64,000 nt of DNA from an uncultured Bacteroidales bacterium (GCA_902776455.1 CACYQI010000007.1:17768-81767), one strand, 5' to 3'; shown: positions 46,358 through 56,108, counted from the first letter of the stretch. Numbers and translations are program-made. Notes: a model not told the origin generated them from the sequence alone.

Positions 46358-48082
46358 TCACTCCACTTCGTTGCAATAGACGACACCCATTTTGTCGTAG
46401 ATTTTCTCCAACTGCGGCAGGCGCTTCTTCCAATCCTCGAAGTCCTTCTGCTCAGGGTTGCACCATTGCACTTCGCTCATGCTGGCCAAGCGGGGCAGCA
46501 ACTGATAGAAGGCGTGCTCGGGATAAGCCACATGCTCCGTCCAAAGGTTCGCCTGCACGCCGAGGATGCAGTCGCCCTGCTCTGCTGTCAGCTCTTCGGG
46601 AACGAGGGGTTCGAAGCTGTACATCTTCGAGCAGCTGACGACGTAGCTGTCGGTGGTGCGAGGTGACTTGGCATAGTCCTTCAGCTGCGGATGGTCGATG
46701 TAGGCGAAGACGTTGGGACTCATGATGACACGGTGTTTCTGCTTGGCTGCTGCCACTCCGCCTTTGGTTCCGCGCCAAGACATCACGATAGCGTCCTCGG
46801 TCAGTCCGCCTGCAAGAATCTCGTCCCATCCGATGAGGCTCCTTCCACGAGAAGCAAGGAACTGCTCAATCTCGTGGTTGATGTAGCTCTGGAGCTTGTT
46901 CTCGGGGCTGCGACCATCCTGACTGCCTCTGTTGTCGCCACCTTCAACCGCCACCTTCGACTCGTCCGTCAAGCCCAGTTCCTTAATCTTTGCCTGACAC
47001 TTTGGGCACTTCTTCCAACGCTCCTTCGGACACTCGTCGCCGCCGATGTGGATGTAGGGAGAGGGGAACACGTCGCAAAGCTCTCCGAATACGGTCTTCA
47101 GGAAGGTCAGCGTCTCGGGATTGCCGCCACAAAGCACTTCGCGCATCACGCCCCAATTCGAAGCAACTTGGTAGGGACCGCCTGTGCAACCCAAGTTCGG
47201 GAAGACATGGAGGGCACTCTGCATGTGTCCGGGCATGTCGATTTCAGGCACGACGTTGATGTACCGCTCAGCAGCGTACTTGACCACTTCGCGACACTCT
47301 TCCTGCGTATAGTAGCCGCCATAAGGGATGTTGTCGTAGAGGCGCACTTTGCTTGGGGCGATGATGCTCTTCTCGCGCACACTACCTTTCTTAGCAAGGT
47401 CGGGCAGAGCCTTCACTTCGAAGCGCCAGCCTTGGTCTTCAGTCAGATGCCAATGGAACTGGTTGCAGCCATGCAGGGCCATCACATCGAGGAACTGCTT
47501 GATGAACTCCACAGAGAAGAAGTGGCGTCCGCAATCGAGCAGGACTCCGCGATAGGAGAAGCGAGGCTGGTCGGTAATCTCTACGAAAGGCATTATCAGT
47601 CCAAGTCCATTCTTTTCGGGAAGGCTCTTGCGAAGCGTCTGCGCGGCGCGGAAGAGGCCGACAGGCTCGAAGGCAGTCAGTTCGATGCCCTTCTCCGAAA
47701 CCTTCATCGTGTAGCTCTCTTTCTGTTGGTCGGTCAGAGTGACAGGCTTTTTGCTCTTCTTGCCTTTAGGAGCGGCAGGAGAAACGAGACGCAACTGAAT
47801 CGTGGCGTTCTTGTCATTAGGAGTCAGCTGAAGCTTCACGTCTGCTTCTTCCTTCACCCATTCCTGAAGGAATTGCGCAATGCGGGTGCATTCGGCATTG
47901 CTTGCGTCGTAGCTAATGCCATTTCCATCTTCAATGGCAAACATCTGGTCAAAACCCGTACACGTCACCTTCACCTCCTTTGGAAGAGGGATGATGTCGT
48001 ACTTGGCAGCAGTCACCTCGTCGGCCGAAACAGAAGAGAACAAGAAAAAAAGAAAATAAGAGAATAAGAAAAACTTTTTCAT
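46358..48082 (-). CDS. Beta-N-acetylhexosaminidase, glycoside hydrolase family 20
   Basis: Exported by a 20-residue signal peptide (FLFFLFSSVSA-DE). A GH20b-type domain (residues about 25-165) precedes the catalytic TIM barrel with the Asp-Glu pair D349-E350 in YIHIGGDECPKERW, FHWHLTEDQGWRFE and the substrate Trp of VMSWRGTKGG. The 574-residue length is normal. It should release terminal GlcNAc/GalNAc from glycans in the periplasm or at the surface. It is divergent from the GH30 gene, and the two promoters lie within 60 bases of each other. Confidence 0.92.
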   Translation of the reverse strand: MKKFFLFSYFLFFLFSSVSADEVTAAKYDIIPLPKEVKVTCTGFDQMFAIEDGNGISYDASNAECTRIAQFLQEWVKEEADVKLQLTPNDKNATIQLRLVSPAAPKGKKSKKPVTLTDQQKESYTMKVSEKGIELTAFEPVGLFRAAQTLRKSLPEKNGLGLIMPFVEITDQPRFSYRGVLLDCGRHFFSVEFIKQFLDVMALHGCNQFHWHLTEDQGWRFEVKALPDLAKKGSVREKSIIAPSKVRLYDNIPYGGYYTQEECREVVKYAAERYINVVPEIDMPGHMQSALHVFPNLGCTGGPYQVASNWGVMREVLCGGNPETLTFLKTVFGELCDVFPSPYIHIGGDECPKERWKKCPKCQAKIKELGLTDESKVAVEGGDNRGSQDGRSPENKLQSYINHEIEQFLASRGRSLIGWDEILAGGLTEDAIVMSWRGTKGGVAAAKQKHRVIMSPNVFAYIDHPQLKDYAKSPRTTDSYVVSCSKMYSFEPLVPEELTAEQGDCILGVQANLWTEHVAYPEHAFYQLLPRLASMSEVQWCNPEQKDFEDWKKRLPQLEKIYDKMGVVYCNEVE

Positions 48083-48117
48083 TGGTAGTTTTGGTATTTG
48101 GAGTTAATAATTTGCCA

Positions 48118-48125
48118 CAAAGATA
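48118..48125 (-). promoter_or_regulatory. TATCTTTG promoter of the GH20 gene
   Basis: Minus-strand TATCTTTG, 36 bases upstream of the ATG. Confidence 0.55.
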
Positions 48126-48169
48126 AGAAAAAGATTAGAGATTAGAGATTAAAGATTAAAGATTTTTTT

Positions 48170-48177
48170 TATCTTTG
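48170..48177 (+). promoter_or_regulatory. TATCTTTG promoter of the GH30 gene
   Basis: TATCTTTG 18 bases upstream of the GH30 ATG; the start codon would lie very near the 5' end of the transcript. Confidence 0.5.
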
Positions 48178-48195
48178 CAAAAGAAAAGCTACGAA

Positions 48196-49635
48196 ATGAG
48201 ACTCAGGAGCATAGTTATATTATTGATTTGCCTGCTAACGACTTCCTTGCAGGCTGCCAATTATTCGATTGACACTCGGCAAGTTCGTCAGCATTGGGAC
48301 GGCTGGGGAGTGTCGCTCTGCTGGTGGGCGGCACAATGCGGCAAGTGGGACGATGAGAAAATCGACGAGATTGTAGAGTGGCTGGTTAGTCCCGACGGAC
48401 TGAACTACAGCCATTTCCGCTATAACATCGGTGGCGGCGAAGACCCTCAGAACCGCCATTGCACGCTTCACCACATGGCTCAGGGCAAAGGACTTCGGGC
48501 TGAGATGGAGGGCTTCAAGGACTTCAGCGGCGACCAGTACCATTGGGAGCGCGACTCGGCACAACGGAAAATCTTGCTCAAGATACGCGAGAAGCGGCCC
48601 GATGCCGTGTTCGAGGCCTTCAGCAACTCCTGCCCCTACTACATGACTTGGAGCGGATGCGTGGCAGGCAATAAAGATGGTGGCAAAGATAACCTGCGGC
48701 CTGAATACTACGAGGAGTTTGCGCACTATCTCGTGGATGTGTGCAAGCACTACAAAGAGGCTTACGGCATAGAGTTCAAGACGCTGGAACCCTTCAACGA
48801 ATCGCTGACAAACTATTGGTATCAAGGCGGTTCGCAGGAAGGTTGCCACTTCGATGCTCAGTCGCAGATTCGCTTCCTCCGCGTGCTTGCTCCCATCTTG
48901 CAGCAGTCGGGCCTCAGCACCATCCTCTCCGCTTCCGACGAGACGAGCGTAGCCCACTCCATTCAGGCCTTCGAAGCCTATCGCGATGCGGACGTTCTGC
49001 CGCTCATAGGCCAATGGAACACCCACACCTACGAGGGCAACAACGAGCAGCGCATCCATCTGTCTTCCCTTGCAAGAGAAGCAGGCAAACCCCTGTGGAT
49101 GAGCGAGACAGGTTCTGGAGGGAAGGGCATCGAAGGCAATCTGAAAATGACACAACGTCTGCTGGACGACATCAGATACCTACGGCCAGAGGCTTGGTTC
49201 GACTGGCAGTACATGGAGGAGAGGAGCGACCAGTGGTGCACCATCCGCGGCAGCTTCACGGGGCAGACTTACGAGAAGGTGAAGAACTACTATGTACGTC
49301 AGCAAATCACACGCTTCACGGGGCGCGGCTACGACATCGTCGAATCGGACAATCCGCAATCGTTGGCTGCCGTCAATGCTACCCGCGACACGTTGGTGCT
49401 CGTACTCCTTGGAGGCGAAACAGAGACGAAACATGACATCCTGATACAAGGCTCGAAAATCAAAGTCAAAAAGGCTTACCGCACGTCAGCAACCGAAGAC
49501 ATGGCCAAAATCAAGAAAGGCATCCGCGTCAAAGGCCACACCCTCAGCGTCGTCTTGCCCAAACAGTCAATCACGACAATAATCAGCATAACAAGACCCC
49601 CTCTAACTTCCCCCATAAAGGGGGAGCAAAATTGA
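48196..49635 (+). CDS. Glycoside hydrolase family 30 enzyme (endo-beta-1,6-galactanase/glucanase type)
   Basis: From the ATG at 48196 the protein has 479 residues with a signal peptide (IVILLICLLTTSLQA). GH30 catalytic residues are visible: the acid/base Glu 202 in TLEPFNES and the nucleophile Glu 303 in LWMSETGSGG; further signatures are HWDGWGVSLCWWA and FRYNIGGG at the N-terminal half and a C-terminal beta domain. Members cleave beta-1,6-linked galactan or glucan; the exact substrate is unclear. The last dozen residues (TRPPLTSPIKGEQN) derive from a CTAACTTCCCCCATAAAGGG-type repeat, so the natural end is probably replaced. Confidence 0.87.
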   Translation: MRLRSIVILLICLLTTSLQAANYSIDTRQVRQHWDGWGVSLCWWAAQCGKWDDEKIDEIVEWLVSPDGLNYSHFRYNIGGGEDPQNRHCTLHHMAQGKGLRAEMEGFKDFSGDQYHWERDSAQRKILLKIREKRPDAVFEAFSNSCPYYMTWSGCVAGNKDGGKDNLRPEYYEEFAHYLVDVCKHYKEAYGIEFKTLEPFNESLTNYWYQGGSQEGCHFDAQSQIRFLRVLAPILQQSGLSTILSASDETSVAHSIQAFEAYRDADVLPLIGQWNTHTYEGNNEQRIHLSSLAREAGKPLWMSETGSGGKGIEGNLKMTQRLLDDIRYLRPEAWFDWQYMEERSDQWCTIRGSFTGQTYEKVKNYYVRQQITRFTGRGYDIVESDNPQSLAAVNATRDTLVLVLLGGETETKHDILIQGSKIKVKKAYRTSATEDMAKIKKGIRVKGHTLSVVLPKQSITTIISITRPPLTSPIKGEQN

Positions 49636-49747
49636 AAATTGAAAGTTGAAAATTGAAAGTTAGGGCGGCAGCTAACTCTTCACTTCGCCAAAGGCGACTA
49701 CTCTTCACTTTTCACTTCGCCCAAGGCGATGAAATAAACATACCGAC

Positions 49748-52700
49748 ATGAAAAAACACACTATTGCACCTCTTCTTCTGCTCCTTTCCGTTTCCGCAGT
49801 CATGGCACAGGAAACAGCAGATACGGTTCTGATTGTCAACGAAGTACAGTCAGCCAATATCGACCAATACCTCGATAATGCGAATTGCTACGGCGGATGG
49901 ATAGAACTCTACAACCCGATGGCAGAGGACATCAGCTTGCAGGGCTTCATCCTGACCGACGGCACGCAGTACCGACGCTTGATGAGCATGCATGGCATCG
50001 TACCTGCAGGCGGATTCAAGACGCTCTGGTTCGACCACAATCAATCGATGGGAAGCTACGGCACAGGTTCCAACAGGCAGATCCCCTTCAAGCTCGAAAG
50101 CGAGGGCGGAACCATCAGTCTGCTTGCTTCCGACTCAACGGTCATCTCTTCCGTCACCTACCCCCAATCGATTGCCCGCTGTTCGTGGGCACGTACCTCC
50201 GATGGCGGCGAGGAATGGGGAATGACTGCCGAACCGACACCCGAAGCAAGCAACGCCACCAGCCACTTCAGCCAAAAGCGATTGCCCTCTCCTGTTGTGA
50301 GCGCCAACAGCCGCGTCTTCACCGAAAGCTTCAACATTCAGGTCAAGATACCCGCTGGAAGAACGCTCCGCTACACCACCGACGGCAGCACGCCTACTCT
50401 CACCAACGGCGAGACGAGCACCAACGGCCGCTTCAACATCAAGGAAACCACCGTTCTGCGCTTCTGCTTCTTCCAAGAAGGCTTCCTGCCAAGTGCGGTC
50501 GTCACACGAACCTACATCTATGCCAACCACCCCTACTATCTGCCCATCCTCTCCGTCGTCTCGGAGCCGAAGAACTTCTTCGACGACAAGGTCGGCGTGT
50601 TCGTCAAGGGAACCAATGGCGTTACAGGAAACGGACAGACCACGCCATGCAACTGGAACATGGATTGGGAACGACCCGTGAACATGGAGTACCTCGTTCC
50701 CGAAAAGGATGCCGACGGCAATCTCAGCTATTCCATGAAGCTGAATCAGGAGATGGACTTGGAGATATGTGGCGGATGGACAAGAGCCTACGGCAACGCT
50801 ACCGTGGATGGCAGGTATTGGGAAGCACGCAGCTCCTTCCGACTCAAGACGGACAAGAAGTACGAAGGTGTGGCTTCCATCGACTATCCTGTCTTCCCCT
50901 TCAAGCCCTACAACAAGTATCGCAGCTGGCAAGTCCGTAACGGCGGCAACGACACCTACGCCCGCATCAAAGACCCTGCGATTCAGACGATAGTCCTCAA
51001 GAGCGGCTTCTATGTCGATTGCCAAGACTATCAGCCCGCCCACGTCTTCCTCAACGGCATGTACTACGGCATGCTCAACATCCGCGAAAGCAACAACAAG
51101 CACTTTGCCTACAGCAACTACGGCATCGACTTCGACGACATGGACCAGTTCGACCTGAGCAACGCTACCTACAACCAAAAGATGGGCGACAGGAAAGCCT
51201 GGACGCAACTTCAGTCGCTTGCCTCGCGTCTCGCCATATTGCGAAGAGAGGAAATCTTCATGCAAGTATGCGACCTCCTCGACATCGACGAGTACATCAA
51301 CTACATGGCGCTCGAATGCTACATGGGGCCTAACGATTGGCTGACGAACACCAACAACATCAAAGCCTTCCGCAGCCGCACGGACGGCAAGTTCCACTTC
51401 GTCCTCTTCGACACCGACTCAGCCTTCGGAACGAGCACCATGCTCACCGATGTCCTCAACACGGGTGCTGGAGCCAACGTCGACGACCTCTTCCGCAACC
51501 TGATGAAGTACGAACCTTTCCTCCGACGCTTCATCGATGCCTATTGCATCGTAGATGGAAGTGTGTTCGAACCCAAGCGATGCGAGGAGATAATCAGAAC
51601 GATTCAGCAGAACATCAACCCAGCTTTAGCTTTCGAGAACGGAAACGCGGAAACGAACCTCACAGCAGCCATCCGCTCGGCATCTGGCGGAGCGCGCATC
51701 AACACCCTGTCCAACCACTACAAGCTCACCTACAAGCTCTATTCCAAGCTGTCGGCAAACATTCCCGAAGCAAAGCTTTCGGTGAACGGGCAAGAGATAC
51801 CGACGGGCAAGTTCAGCGGCTACCTCTTCTCCTACAAGGACCAGCCCATCCTGCTCTCCGCCAAAGCGCCTGCAGGGTACAACTTCGTCGGATGGAAGAA
51901 AGACCATTTCGTCGATTCCGTACTGATTCCTTCTGGTGCGGAATGGAAGTACTTCGACCGCGGTTCGATGGACGGACACAACTGGAAGGACATTTCCTTC
52001 AACGAGGAAGCCAACGGCTGGCAGACAGGCATGGCTCCCTTCGGCTACGGAAGAGGCGAGGGCTACCTCATGGAAGACTATACCACCACGAAGCTCGACC
52101 GAGGCTCCGATGCCGCCAAACGCCCGACCTACTACTTCCGCAACACCTTCCGCCTCGACTTCCCTCTTTCCGATGACGACATCATCACCTTCAACTATCA
52201 GATAGACGACGGACTGATGGTTTACGTCAACGGGCACGAAGTGGGCGGATACTGCGTCAACAGCGGAGCTAAGTACGACGACTTCACCACCGACGGACAC
52301 TTCGAGGGAGACATACCCTATATGGGGACCATCGTCATACCTCGCGAATACCTCCTCGTCGGCGACAATCAGATAACGGTAGAGGCAAAGAACTGCCCTG
52401 CCACGAGTTCCGACATGTGGTTCGACGCCAGCCTTTCCATGAGCGCCAACTTCGGAGACATGCTGACCGAAAGTCAGACTATCGACCTCCACGAGATGTT
52501 CGACACCAATAGCAAGACTGAGCTGCGAGCCGTCTTCCAGCCCGTCATCGACGAACAGGAGCGATGGGCAGCAGGAGCCGCGCCACTACGCATCAACGAG
52601 GTGAGCTCTGGCAACGACATCTACATCAACGACCATGGCAAGAAGTCCGATTGGGTGGAGCTTTACAACACCACCGACCACGACATCCCACTTGCTGGAC

Positions 52701-54160
52701 TCTACCTGAGCGACAACCACAACAAGCCGCAGAAGTTCCAGATGCAGGAAGGCCTCGTGCCCGCTCACGGCACATGCGTGATATGGTGCGACGACTACCA
52801 AGCCAACGGCCAGCTCCATGCCCCCTTCAAGCTGTCGAATGCCGACGGAGCTTACGTCAGCATTCAGGCTGCCGACGGCTCGTGGGCCGACGGCATCGAG
52901 TATCCCAAACAAGGCAAATGGCAGACCTACGGACGCTATCCCGATGGCGGAAACATGCTGACCATCCTCAACCAACCCACCATCGGCAAAAGCAACCACT
53001 TGGGTATGTCCGACTTCATCCTCCTCTCCGATAGCGACTGGCTCGGCCCCGACCGAACCATCACCCTCGAACTGGCAGAAGGATGGAACTGGACTTCGCA
53101 CAACATGGCACGTCGCATCGACGTCAGCCGCTTCTACGCCAATGCCCTTTGCTTCTACGGGCAGACCGACAGCCTCATGTTCAGCGAAGAAGAAGGCTGG
53201 CAAGGAAACCTGCAATCCTTGCGCGAAACGAGAGGCTACAAAATAAAGATGAGTGCTGCCACAAGCGTCACCCTGCGCGGCGAACCGTACAACACAGAAG
53301 TACCCGTCACCTTGCGGAAAGGATGGAACTGGATAGGCTGTCCCCTACCCTATGCCACCGCGCTCGAAGACGCCCTTGCCGACTACCTGCCGCAAGAAGG
53401 CGACAAACTGACAGGCTTCGATGCCTTTGCCACATACGAAAACGGCAAGTGGCACGGCTCCCTCACCATCTTGCAGCCCGGCCAAGCCTACCTCTTCTAT
53501 ACTTCAGAGGACAAAGAGTTCTGCTGGGGTCTCAGACCCCTCGACCCCCTCCAAACCTCCCCGAGGGGAGGCTTTCTGCCGCGAAAACTCTCCCCCTCGG
53601 GGGAGATGGAGAGGGATCTGAGGGGCCTGAGGGGGTCGAGGGGCCTGGGGGGCTTCTCCTACCCCGACGTTATGACCTTGATTGCCAGCGTGGAAGCCGA
53701 CGAAGAGATCTCCCTCGAAGAGCCTTATTGCGTAGGAGCTTTCTGCGGCGACGAATGCCGAGGCATAGGCATCCTCTGCGACGGCCTGCTCTACATGAAC
53801 ATCCACGGAGAAGGAACAGCCCGCATCGACTTCCGACTGCTAACGGCAGACGGCGAGGTCTATAACGCGCTGGGGGTCAAGGAAAGCAATACGGATTTGG
53901 CCGAAGGAGCTATGTACTACGACTTCAAGGCCTGTCAGCAGCTCGGAACCGTGCAGAAGCCCCTGGTGCTCCGATTCTTGACCAAGAACATCATCGACGA
54001 GATTAAGCCCGCCTTTGCTTCGGCAAACAAGATGAAAGCCGTGCGCTACTTCAACCTCTCGGGGCAGACCTTGGACGGAAAACCAGAAGCAGGGCAAATC
54101 TACATCAAGAAGGAGATATTCGAAGACGGCAGAACACGCGTCACAAAGATAATGCATTAA
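49748..54160 (+). CDS. CotH-kinase/lamin-tail-domain surface protein with a repeat insertion and T9SS-like tail
   Basis: A 1470-residue exported protein. After the signal peptide (residues 1-20) come: a lamin-tail domain (about 26-135), a chitobiase/hexosaminidase C-terminal-like domain (193-260, FTESFNIQVKIPAGRTLRYT), a CotH-kinase-like domain (265-620, with LEICGGWTRAYG, RLKTDKKYEG and the GMLNIRESNNKH strand), a beta-sandwich region, and a second lamin-tail domain (945-1060, RINEVSSGNDIYINDH). Residues about 1260-1301 (PLDPLQTSPRGGFLPRKLSP...) are an in-frame copy of the CTCCCC/GGGGAG repeat. The C-terminus (RYFNLSGQTLDGKPEAGQIY) resembles a T9SS sorting signal. CotH proteins phosphorylate surface proteins in spores; here the role is unknown. 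Confidence 0.83.
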   Translation: MKKHTIAPLLLLLSVSAVMAQETADTVLIVNEVQSANIDQYLDNANCYGGWIELYNPMAEDISLQGFILTDGTQYRRLMSMHGIVPAGGFKTLWFDHNQSMGSYGTGSNRQIPFKLESEGGTISLLASDSTVISSVTYPQSIARCSWARTSDGGEEWGMTAEPTPEASNATSHFSQKRLPSPVVSANSRVFTESFNIQVKIPAGRTLRYTTDGSTPTLTNGETSTNGRFNIKETTVLRFCFFQEGFLPSAVVTRTYIYANHPYYLPILSVVSEPKNFFDDKVGVFVKGTNGVTGNGQTTPCNWNMDWERPVNMEYLVPEKDADGNLSYSMKLNQEMDLEICGGWTRAYGNATVDGRYWEARSSFRLKTDKKYEGVASIDYPVFPFKPYNKYRSWQVRNGGNDTYARIKDPAIQTIVLKSGFYVDCQDYQPAHVFLNGMYYGMLNIRESNNKHFAYSNYGIDFDDMDQFDLSNATYNQKMGDRKAWTQLQSLASRLAILRREEIFMQVCDLLDIDEYINYMALECYMGPNDWLTNTNNIKAFRSRTDGKFHFVLFDTDSAFGTSTMLTDVLNTGAGANVDDLFRNLMKYEPFLRRFIDAYCIVDGSVFEPKRCEEIIRTIQQNINPALAFENGNAETNLTAAIRSASGGARINTLSNHYKLTYKLYSKLSANIPEAKLSVNGQEIPTGKFSGYLFSYKDQPILLSAKAPAGYNFVGWKKDHFVDSVLIPSGAEWKYFDRGSMDGHNWKDISFNEEANGWQTGMAPFGYGRGEGYLMEDYTTTKLDRGSDAAKRPTYYFRNTFRLDFPLSDDDIITFNYQIDDGLMVYVNGHEVGGYCVNSGAKYDDFTTDGHFEGDIPYMGTIVIPREYLLVGDNQITVEAKNCPATSSDMWFDASLSMSANFGDMLTESQTIDLHEMFDTNSKTELRAVFQPVIDEQERWAAGAAPLRINEVSSGNDIYINDHGKKSDWVELYNTTDHDIPLAGLYLSDNHNKPQKFQMQEGLVPAHGTCVIWCDDYQANGQLHAPFKLSNADGAYVSIQAADGSWADGIEYPKQGKWQTYGRYPDGGNMLTILNQPTIGKSNHLGMSDFILLSDSDWLGPDRTITLELAEGWNWTSHNMARRIDVSRFYANALCFYGQTDSLMFSEEEGWQGNLQSLRETRGYKIKMSAATSVTLRGEPYNTEVPVTLRKGWNWIGCPLPYATALEDALADYLPQEGDKLTGFDAFATYENGKWHGSLTILQPGQAYLFYTSEDKEFCWGLRPLDPLQTSPRGGFLPRKLSPSGEMERDLRGLRGSRGLGGFSYPDVMTLIASVEADEEISLEEPYCVGAFCGDECRGIGILCDGLLYMNIHGEGTARIDFRLLTADGEVYNALGVKESNTDLAEGAMYYDFKACQQLGTVQKPLVLRFLTKNIIDEIKPAFASANKMKAVRYFNLSGQTLDGKPEAGQIYIKKEIFEDGRTRVTKIMH

Positions 54161-54274
54161 AGTGGAAAGCCTCTCCCCATCGCCTTCGGCGAAGTGAAAA
54201 GTGAAGAGTGAAGAATTTGCTGCCGCTCTGTAAATAGCTAAATTATTTCAGATTGTTGAGGTGTTTAATGCAAT

Positions 54275-54307
54275 GAGGGTCAACTTTCAGATTGACCCTC
54301 ATTTTTC
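54275..54307 (+). terminator. Intrinsic terminator after the CotH gene
   Basis: GAGGGTCAA (54275-54283) and TTGACCCTC (54292-54300) pair perfectly around an 8-base loop, followed by ATTTTTC. Confidence 0.85.
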
Positions 54308-54877
54308 TGTACTAAAGTGATCCGGATGGCAGGAATAATTTGAGAAGATTAGGTTCAAGCTATCCGTTAATAGGACAAACTAATTCGCAGAGAATGACCA
54401 CCTTAAAGGCTTTATCTCTTTTTATCAATTTCAACTGTTAAAAGGAGCGGGAACAAATTAGGAACAAATCTGAACTGGATGATAATCCGTCCGTCTTGAT
54501 TGCGTGAAACGGTAAATTAAGATTCGGCTTCTTTTGTTACCTTCCTTTTTAATTCTAGGGAAATAGATTTTTTTGTTTGCTATTACCCTGGCTTTTCGCA
54601 GCTTTTCACTAAAAACTGCCAGTATTCAAATGGGCAAAAGTTAAATCTTGTTAATTTTTACAACTTTTTTCATGTCTGTACCATGTGAAGGTACAGAGTC
54701 ACTATCACCTTTGCCGAACCATTTGCAAGTTCCTATGGAAATACTTACATTTGCTGTAGCTCGATTCCTCGGAAACTGCGCAGGGTTACATTTGAATGAC
54801 AACGCAAAGTTACAAATAAAATTTGAATTATACTCAGCAAAACTAAATAAATTTTACGTAAAGTCAAGAATTTAACT
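54308..54877. other. Non-coding junction between host genes and prophage
   Basis: AT-richer than the left flank. It contains TGTACC-N7-GGTACA (54677-54695), a TACATTTG promoter box at 54787-54794 reading right, and a minus-strand TAACTTTG box at 54812-54805 reading left. No integrase or repressor of usual size is present; a leftward frame of about 50 codons (around 54790 to 54640) lacks a good start. The att site was not identified. Confidence 0.55.
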
Positions 54878-55447
54878 ATGGCAACAAGAAAACTGACATC
54901 CGAACAGGAAAACTGGCTGTTTGACCACTACCCTGACATGACCAACAAAGAAATCGCTAAGGAATTGACGATGATGGTACAGAAGGACATTGACAGACAG
55001 CTCAAAAGGTTCCGACAGCTGCTGGAAGAAGACTTCAACGGTTGTACCAAGAAAATGATCTTACGAAAGATTCAGGCTCTGGAGAAGTTCTCGGGCATAT
55101 CGGAGGCATTGGTCAAAAGGTATGCACGTGAATTGCACTGCCCTGGGAAATCAAGGGAACACCTGATTTCCTGCAACCAGGAGAAGGCGAAGGCTACCAA
55201 CATCAAGAGATGGCTGAAGAAAGCCGAAAAGGTGGAACACGTCGTGGAATGGCTGCGCTCCTTCAAGGAAAAGGACATTCGCTTCTGCATCATCGAGGGC
55301 GACGGACATCTGAAGAGCATGAGAGTTTCAATTAACAAGTTCAACCGATACGAGGGATACAATAGGCGTATCTACCTGACTTCACAGTTCATCCCTGAAG
55401 TCTGCCTGCTGCGCGTCAATGCTTCTCTCTTTAGAACAACGCAATGA
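54878..55447 (+). CDS. Unknown prophage protein with a basic helical N-terminus
   Basis: 189 residues of no recognised family. The first 60 residues (EQENWLFDHYPDMTNKEIAKEL) look like a homeodomain/Myb- or HTH-like helix-turn-helix (NKEIAKEL is a typical recognition pattern), so DNA binding is plausible. The rest is Lys/Arg-rich and helical. Its stop overlaps the next start by four bases (ATGA). This is the first gene in the prophage-like region, whose base composition drops compared with the left flank. Confidence 0.6.
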   Translation: MATRKLTSEQENWLFDHYPDMTNKEIAKELTMMVQKDIDRQLKRFRQLLEEDFNGCTKKMILRKIQALEKFSGISEALVKRYARELHCPGKSREHLISCNQEKAKATNIKRWLKKAEKVEHVVEWLRSFKEKDIRFCIIEGDGHLKSMRVSINKFNRYEGYNRRIYLTSQFIPEVCLLRVNASLFRTTQ

Positions 55448-55791
55448 CTATGGGTGTACACAAGAAAGCTAGTACGCAGGAATACGACAGACGTATCCTG
55501 AAAGCACAGATTAAAGAGGAAATCAAGGCGGAAATGAAGGACTACATCGATGAATTCATCTCTGGTAGAGTGAATGCTGTGGTGGGTCCTGTCATCGTTG
55601 AAATGCTGGGAAAATTCATGGACTTCCCGCTTAACATCAGACAACTGGCCGCCTTGATGGGAAGAACGGAAGAGAATGTATATAAGATGTGTCAACGCTA
55701 TAAGATTCCCTACACTAAAACGAGGGGGGTGATACATGTCAATCTGAAAGATATAAACCGCCAGCTGCTGGACTTGAGGGGTTCAGAGTAG
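55444..55791 (+). CDS. Small HTH-type prophage protein
   Basis: 115 residues, with an acidic/basic helical start (KAQIKEEIKAEMKDY) and a C-terminal helix-turn-helix (NIRQLAALMGRTEENVYKM) followed by a wing-like strand (TKTRGVIHVNLKDINRQLL). This resembles small excisionase/DNA-binding proteins of Bacteroidetes elements. Translationally coupled to the upstream gene. Confidence 0.6.
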   Translation: MTMGVHKKASTQEYDRRILKAQIKEEIKAEMKDYIDEFISGRVNAVVGPVIVEMLGKFMDFPLNIRQLAALMGRTEENVYKMCQRYKIPYTKTRGVIHVNLKDINRQLLDLRGSE

Positions 55792-55874
55792 CGGCGTTCT
55801 GATTCTCCAAGTCCATCCCTGGCCGTCCGGGAGGATCGTCATGGATGGCAATTTTATTCTTAATAATTACTGTT

Positions 55875-56108
55875 ATGGAAAAAAAGGAATATTATGTGCA
55901 GCCAAAGATAGCTGACAAAATCGTCGAGCTGAGTCAGGAGCACAATCTGCCTGTGAATATCATCGTAGGCGTATTGGTGGATGGGATGAAGCCCGTTACA
56001 TTCGAGTATGAACTGATTGATTACAATCTCGTGGCATGGCTCGTGAATAAGGGTACACAGTTTTACACTCAGCTGCCGGCTGAGGAAATAGTGAATGACT
56101 ATGATTAA
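55875..56108 (+). CDS. Small unknown prophage protein
   Basis: 77 residues from the ATG at 55875 (MEKKEYYVQPK). It begins with an SAV-like pattern (IADKIVELSQEHNLPVNIIVGVLVDGM), which suggests a ribbon-helix-helix or accessory replication protein; no family is assigned. Overlaps the primase start by 14 bases. Confidence 0.55.
   Translation: MEKKEYYVQPKIADKIVELSQEHNLPVNIIVGVLVDGMKPVTFEYELIDYNLVAWLVNKGTQFYTQLPAEEIVNDYD

Noticed and set aside
54420-54560. Possible integrase remnant on the minus strand (ILIYRFTQSRRTDYHPVQ)
   Set aside because: Only about 30 codons, no start, stop soon after; similarity to tyrosine-integrase N-termini is too weak to call.
54648-54875. Open frame of 75 codons on the + strand before the first prophage gene
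   Set aside because: It starts with TTG, lacks leader context and overlaps the likely promoter at 54787 of the next gene.
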